The position numbers were made by a program, and so were the translations under genes. DNA of 64,000 bases. Origin: an uncultured Alphaproteobacteria bacterium. GTDB lineage: Bacteria; Pseudomonadota; Alphaproteobacteria; Rs-D84. The stretch is taken from NCBI GenBank assembly GCA_934272785.1, contig CAKQSE010000003.1, positions 1 through 64,000 of the forward strand. The letters are read 5' to 3'. Below are positions 60,043 to 64,000 of this stretch, in pieces. The notes below the pieces were generated by a model, which worked only from the letters and a program-made list of their open reading frames with translations, did not search any database and was not told where the DNA came from. The number at the start of each line of letters is the position of its first letter. Within the stretch, counting starts at the first letter, position 1.

Positions 60043-60360
60043 TTAGCCTTTTAATTCATTTATCCATTGGGTCAGGGTGTCTTCGTCCATCAGACCGGTT
60101 CTGGCCTCTACCAATTCACCATTTTTAAATGCCAATACGCTGGGGATACTGCGAATACCATATTTCGCAGGGGTGCGACGGTTCGCTTCGTCAATTTCAA
60201 ATTTCACAAATTTAACATCTGGGATTTCGTCTGATGTCGCCTCGAATATAGGGCCGAACATGCGACATGGGCCACACCATGATGCCCAGAAATCAACCAA
60301 TGTAATGCCACCGGCGACCATTGTATCAAAATTAGTATCGTTTGCGTGTTCCAATGCCAT
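60043..60360 (-). CDS. trxA: Thioredoxin
   Basis: A 105-aa thioredoxin with the active site WASWCGPCRM and the conserved cis-Pro region GIRSIPSVLAFKNGE. It reduces disulfides in cytoplasmic proteins and is recycled by TrxB (29227). AAGGAGAA precedes the ATG. It is transcribed with dksA and divergent to sufS. Confidence 0.96.
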   Translation of the reverse strand: MALEHANDTNFDTMVAGGITLVDFWASWCGPCRMFGPIFEATSDEIPDVKFVKFEIDEANRRTPAKYGIRSIPSVLAFKNGELVEARTGLMDEDTLTQWINELKG

Positions 60361-60378
60361 CTTTTTCTCCTTCTGCTA

Positions 60379-60406
60379 TTGATATTTTGGGCAAGTGTAT
60401 TATAAT
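60379..60406 (+). promoter_or_regulatory. Promoter of the suf genes
   Basis: TTGATA (60379-60384), 16-nt spacer, TATAAT (60401-60406). The start would lie only a few nt before the earliest ATG at 60416. Confidence 0.5.
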
Positions 60407-60436
60407 CAGTAAAAAATGCAAGAGAAAACGTATAAA

Positions 60437-61528
60437 ATGAATAAAATCATATACTTAGATGCGGCGGCGTCGGCGTTAAAACCGGCATCGGTAATTGACG
60501 CCCAGACCACATTTTTACGCGACGCATATGCAAATGCGGGGCGGGGGATTTGTGCGCGTGCCACGGCGGTGGATCAAATGGTTGCGCATGCGCGACGCGC
60601 GGTGGCGGATTTTATGAACGCCACGCCGCGCCAGATTGTTTTTACATCTGGGGCGACAGATGGCCTGAATCGCGTTGTGCGAATCGTTGGCGCATCGCGC
60701 GATATGCGTGTTGGCGTCTCGGCCCTGGATCATCACAGTGCGCGCCTGCCGTGGATGGGGGCGGGTGCGCAAATAACAGAATGCGCGTTGGATAAAAATT
60801 TTGATATTGATGTGTGGCAAATTCCAAATGTTGATGTTTTGGTTATAACTGCAATGTCAAATGTGTTGGGCCGGCCCCAGAATGTGGCCGCGATTGTGCG
60901 CGCGGCACGTAAAAAAAATCCAAATGTTATAACGGTTGTTGATGCGGCCCAGTATGTTGTGCATGACGCCATAGATGTGCAAAAATGGGACGCCGATTTT
61001 GTTTGCTGGTCGGCGCACAAGATTGGTGCGGATACCGGCCTGGGGGTGATGTATATTAAAAATCCAGACGCATGGTCGCCTGATAAATTCGGTGGCGGTA
61101 TGGTGAACCAGGTTTTGCCAGATGGCACATTTACATTACAACCCAGTCCCGATTGTTGGGAGGCAGGAACCCTGCCACTGACCCAGATTGCGGGGATTGT
61201 GCCCGCGATTGATGCCCTGGTGGCGGCGCGGCCTGATACGAAACTGATAAAATATATGTATGATGCGTTGTCCAAGAATCCGCGGATAAAGATTTTGACC
61301 ACGGTCGACGCGACAATATTGTCATTTGTGATTGATGATATGTATGTGTTGGATTTTGGTGCGCTGGTCGGGGCGCGTGGATTATGCCTGCGGGTGGGTA
61401 ATATGTGCGCATCGTGGATACATCGCGCGCTGGGTATCCCGGGCAGTGCGCGCATATCGGTCGGATCATACAATACGATGGACGACGCGCGCGCCGCGGT
61501 TGATATAATAAACAGTGTGGTGAAATAA
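60437..61528 (+). CDS. sufS: Cysteine desulfurase (SufS type)
   Basis: Transfers sulfur from cysteine for Fe-S cluster assembly, using pyridoxal phosphate. The protein begins IIYLDAAASALKP, has TSGATDGLN, VVDAAQYVVHD and SAHKIGADTGLG (PLP lysine), and the active-site Cys in RVGNMCASWIH followed by RISVGSYNT. The start at 60437 has AGAGAAA upstream; the ATG at 60416 lies almost at the expected transcript start. Length (~363 aa) is slightly short for SufS. It heads sufS-sufT-sufE. Confidence 0.88.
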   Translation: MNKIIYLDAAASALKPASVIDAQTTFLRDAYANAGRGICARATAVDQMVAHARRAVADFMNATPRQIVFTSGATDGLNRVVRIVGASRDMRVGVSALDHHSARLPWMGAGAQITECALDKNFDIDVWQIPNVDVLVITAMSNVLGRPQNVAAIVRAARKKNPNVITVVDAAQYVVHDAIDVQKWDADFVCWSAHKIGADTGLGVMYIKNPDAWSPDKFGGGMVNQVLPDGTFTLQPSPDCWEAGTLPLTQIAGIVPAIDALVAARPDTKLIKYMYDALSKNPRIKILTTVDATILSFVIDDMYVLDFGALVGARGLCLRVGNMCASWIHRALGIPGSARISVGSYNTMDDARAAVDIINSVVK

Positions 61529-61529
61529 A

Positions 61530-61841
61530 ATGGCGGCAACTCGTGATGATATTATTGCGGCGTTAAAGACGGTCTTTGACCCGGAAATCCCGGTAAATAT
61601 TTGGGATATGGGTTTGGTGTATAATATTGATATAAAAACCGATTCGGTTGATATTGATATGACGTTCACCAGTCCGACGTGTCCCATGATGGAAGAATTA
61701 TTGGAACAGGTGCGCGCGGCGGTCGCCGCGGTTGTAAATGTGCCGGTGCATGTCAATCTGGTGTGGGAACCCGCATGGGATTTGTCGCGCATGTCGGATG
61801 CGGCGCGCCTGGAACTGGATTTAACAGAACAGGGTTGGTAA
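61530..61841 (+). CDS. sufT: Fe-S assembly protein of the MIP18/SufT (DUF59) family
   Basis: A 103-aa protein with the family core TVFDPEIPVNIWDMGLVYNI and FTSPTCPMMEELLEQV containing the conserved Cys. SufT-type proteins help mature Fe-S proteins. The start is 1 nt after the sufS stop and the stop lies 6 nt before sufE, so all three are one unit. Confidence 0.87.
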   Translation: MAATRDDIIAALKTVFDPEIPVNIWDMGLVYNIDIKTDSVDIDMTFTSPTCPMMEELLEQVRAAVAAVVNVPVHVNLVWEPAWDLSRMSDAARLELDLTEQGW

Positions 61842-61847
61842 CGCATA

Positions 61848-62210
61848 ATGACATATGATGAAATTAAATCTGTATTAAATATGGTGGATTCGCCGGCAGA
61901 TAAACTGGAAATGGTGATGGATATCGGTGCGCATGCGCCGGCGGTGCCCGATGGGGCAATCTGTGGCGATATTGTTGGGTGTGCGTCACATGCCGAAATA
62001 TGCCGCGTTGGAAATCGATTCTATGGCCGCGCGGATTCGGCGATTGTTCGCGGGATTGTTGCAATAATAACCGCGATGGTTGACGGAAAAAGTGTGGCGG
62101 AAATAAAACAAATGGACCTGGGAGCTGAATTTGCCGGCCTGAATTTACCGCTGGGGGCGGGACGATTGAACGGCGTAAATTCTATGATTAGTTTTTTGCA
62201 AAATTTATGA
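61848..62210 (+). CDS. sufE: Cysteine desulfuration protein SufE
   Basis: SufE accepts sulfur from SufS on a Cys. The 120-aa product has PDGAICGDIVGCASHAEI with that Cys, and the helix-rich SufE fold. No sufB, sufC or sufD is in the window. Confidence 0.88.
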   Translation: MTYDEIKSVLNMVDSPADKLEMVMDIGAHAPAVPDGAICGDIVGCASHAEICRVGNRFYGRADSAIVRGIVAIITAMVDGKSVAEIKQMDLGAEFAGLNLPLGAGRLNGVNSMISFLQNL

Positions 62211-62250
62211 TACACTGTGTGTAATAACATGGGGGGCGGGGCATTTATTC

Positions 62251-62553
62251 ATGAATGAAGACGAGAAAATGTTTCAAATCGGAATGTGGTCGTTGGGCGC
62301 GATATTCGTGCTGACCACGGCATTACAGGTGTGCTATCGAACCCAGAACCGTGCGCGTGACCGCGTGCGTGCCGAAATTGTTCAAACACAACAGACGATT
62401 GCCGCGCGCCAGGCGAATTTTGCATCGTATGTTCGGCCTGAAATATTGCGTAATCTGGTGGTCAGTGTTACCCCCAATGCAGAAGTTATCAGTTTTCATA
62501 AAAGCGTATCAATTGATGATTTGCCAATGCGTGCGGTGGGGGACACATTATAA
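62251..62553 (+). CDS. ftsL: Cell division protein FtsL-like
   Basis: A 100-aa bitopic protein: short cytoplasmic part, one membrane helix (MWSLGAIFVLTTALQVCY), then a periplasmic coiled-coil (TQNRARDRVRAEIVQTQQTI). Sequence identity with FtsL is low, as usual for this family; the call rests on size, topology and its place directly before ftsI. GGGGGCGGGG precedes the ATG, and its stop abuts the ftsI start. Confidence 0.7.
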   Translation: MNEDEKMFQIGMWSLGAIFVLTTALQVCYRTQNRARDRVRAEIVQTQQTIAARQANFASYVRPEILRNLVVSVTPNAEVISFHKSVSIDDLPMRAVGDTL

Positions 62554-64000
62554 ATGTTCGAAGTGGGCCATGATATTTTCAAACACGGTTTCATAGAAAA
62601 TTCTGGTGACAGATTTGCGCACCGTCGGTTGCGCTGGATTTATGGTCTGTTTATATTCTTTTTTGTTTTGTTCGCGGTGCGGACGCTGTATTTGGGAATC
62701 CAAGGAACCGACCGGTCACGTTTGGCCGGGGCGGATGGAAATTGGAACGTGTCGCGTGCAGATATAATTGACCGCAATGGTGACATATTGGCCAAGAATA
62801 TTATGTCTGGACATATCACATTACGTCCGCCCCAGGTGCGTGACCAGGACAAAGAAAAGGTTGCTAATTTAATACACCAGGCATTGCCGTATGAATACAG
62901 TGTGTCTGACGCGTTGCAATTGGTTGGATCATCGCGCAAGTTTATATATGTCAAGAAATATGCCAGTGATAATCAACGCAATATGGTGACGGCGGCGCGT
63001 CTGGCGGGATTGGATGTGGAACCTGTGCAGACACGTCGTTATCCAAAGCGCAGATTGTTTTCACACATTGTTGGATTCGTTGGTAACGATGGCCAGGGGC
63101 TAGAAGGGGCCGAACGCATATACGATGATTATTTGCGCGAAAATGTCGCGCCGCTGCGCCTGTCGTTGGATGCACGAATTCAATCGGTGTTCTATGAACA
63201 ATTATCCATGGCAATGCAGAAATACCAGGCCAAGGCCGCGATGGGAATGCTGATGAATTCGCGGACGGGTGAAATGTTGGCGATGGTGTCTTTGCCGGAC
63301 TTTGATCCCGAAAACCGCAGTTTGGATTCGGCATCAAATCGCCTGTTTAAACCATTGCGTGGCGTTTATGAAATGGGGTCTATATTCAAGATATTCAATA
63401 CTGCCATGGCGATGGAAAACGGTATTCACAAGGAATACTATGTCAAAGAACCGTATAAGATTCAGGATAAATTCGGTCGCACGGCCGCACGTATTTCAGA
63501 CGTGTCCAGTTTTAAGCCACCACGCCCATATTTAACCATCGAAGAAATTATGTTGCATTCGTGCAATGTGGGCAGTGCGCAAATCGCACTGGATTTACCA
63601 GATGGCACGCAACGTGAATTTTTCCACCGCCTGCATTTCGATGCGCCGTTGGAATTGGAATTTGGCAAAACCGAGCGTCCAATTATGCCGGCAAAGTGGG
63701 GCCCGGTTGAACGTGCGACAATGTCATATGGGCACGGTATATCGGTTACACCAATGCATCTGTTGTTGGCGGTCAACGCAATGACAAATGGTGGAATATA
63801 CATTTATCCAACATTGCAAAAACGCGATGTGGGTGCGGTGCGTGGCACACGTGTTTTGTCAGACGAGATTTCGGCCCGTCTGCGTCCGATTATGTTGCGC
63901 ATTGCCGAAGAAACCAGTGGCAAACAGGCGCGCGTTGCCGGTATTCAGATTGGCGGTAAAACCGCGACGGCGGTTAAATATGACGCGCATGGTCGTGTTG
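62554..64000 (+). CDS. ftsI: Peptidoglycan transpeptidase FtsI (PBP3), 3' end cut by the window
   Basis: FtsI cross-links septal peptidoglycan. The visible ~482 residues have one N-terminal membrane helix (WIYGLFIFFFVLFAVRTLYL), the PBP dimerization region (SRADIIDRNGDILAKN) and the transpeptidase domain. The active-site motif is GSIFK (Ser-X-X-Lys) and the second motif is SCN. The third motif reads KTATA where KTGTA is usual, so Gly is replaced by Ala. The reading frame is open to the window end. Adjacent to ftsL, as in division clusters. Confidence 0.93.
   Translation, partial: MFEVGHDIFKHGFIENSGDRFAHRRLRWIYGLFIFFFVLFAVRTLYLGIQGTDRSRLAGADGNWNVSRADIIDRNGDILAKNIMSGHITLRPPQVRDQDKEKVANLIHQALPYEYSVSDALQLVGSSRKFIYVKKYASDNQRNMVTAARLAGLDVEPVQTRRYPKRRLFSHIVGFVGNDGQGLEGAERIYDDYLRENVAPLRLSLDARIQSVFYEQLSMAMQKYQAKAAMGMLMNSRTGEMLAMVSLPDFDPENRSLDSASNRLFKPLRGVYEMGSIFKIFNTAMAMENGIHKEYYVKEPYKIQDKFGRTAARISDVSSFKPPRPYLTIEEIMLHSCNVGSAQIALDLPDGTQREFFHRLHFDAPLELEFGKTERPIMPAKWGPVERATMSYGHGISVTPMHLLLAVNAMTNGGIYIYPTLQKRDVGAVRGTRVLSDEISARLRPIMLRIAEETSGKQARVAGIQIGGKTATAVKYDAHGRV

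Overview
The window is a gene-dense chromosome segment of an alphaproteobacterium, probably a small-genome, host- or gut-associated lineage. This placement rests on gene families and is inference: an alphaproteobacterial-type AddB, a MucR/Ros-family regulator, a DUF721 (DciA-like) protein, an RHH_4 ribbon-helix-helix protein, a DksA with a degenerate zinc finger, and J-domain and LptG genes next to xerD. Most genes are housekeeping genes. Intergenic gaps are short and are often filled by compact bidirectional terminators between convergent genes.

Layout. 1-3.3 kb: the end of tRNA-Tyr, a possible structured RNA, a lipoprotein of the LpoA type divergent from rsmI, then engB and addB in overlapping order. 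5.8-10.8 kb: a secreted cysteine-rich protein, xthA, an acyl-CoA ligase and an outer-membrane protein. The cysteine-rich gene and the outer-membrane gene each sit behind the same ~180-nt leader RNA. 10.8-18.8 kb: ruvA-mnmE, yebC-ruvC, secB, mltA-dciA-like, an MFS transporter and recA. 18.8-24.8 kb: six glycosyltransferase-type genes for a surface glycan. 24.8-32.9 kb: typA, two unknown proteins behind a strong promoter, serS, trxB, and lptG-smORF-xerD-J-domain. 33-42.7 kb: greA, mutL, yajC-secD-secF, a degenerate S41 protein, a PAP2 phosphatase and ftsK. 42.8-50.5 kb: two related outer-membrane proteins, rarA, a MucR-like gene coupled to a lysozyme-TPR protein, and one ORF joining YbeY to Lnt. 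50.5-53.3 kb: an operon of lineage-specific genes and an orphan. 53.3-64 kb: trmB, gltX, a hemolysin-III-type protein, thrS behind a threonine-rich leader peptide, a SPOR protein, tatA, trxA-dksA, sufS-sufT-sufE, ftsL and ftsI (cut by the window end).

Functional themes. Many genes serve the envelope: lipoprotein maturation (Lnt part), LPS transport (lptG), secretion (secB, yajC-secD-secF, tatA), peptidoglycan (mltA, ftsL, ftsI, lysozyme, SPOR, LpoA-like), a surface glycan and several surface proteins. A second group serves DNA repair and chromosome handling (addB, xthA, ruvA, ruvC, recA, mutL, rarA, xerD, ftsK).

Most notable observations. (1) Two copies of a structured leader RNA, at 7071-7260 (minus) and 9920-10104 (plus). 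In each, three mutually complementary arms and an intrinsic terminator co-vary between copies, as expected for a switch controlling exported proteins. (2) Two hairpins with an almost identical 22-nt loop but different, compensated stems, placed just after the stop codons of two genes. (3) A Thr-rich leader peptide before thrS. (4) A YbeY-Lnt fusion. (5) A lysozyme-TPR fusion coupled to a MucR-like gene. (6) An S41-like protein lacking all three expected catalytic residues. (7) A heptanucleotide satellite shared between the inside of mnmE and an intergenic spot. No CRISPR array, transposase or prophage was seen.
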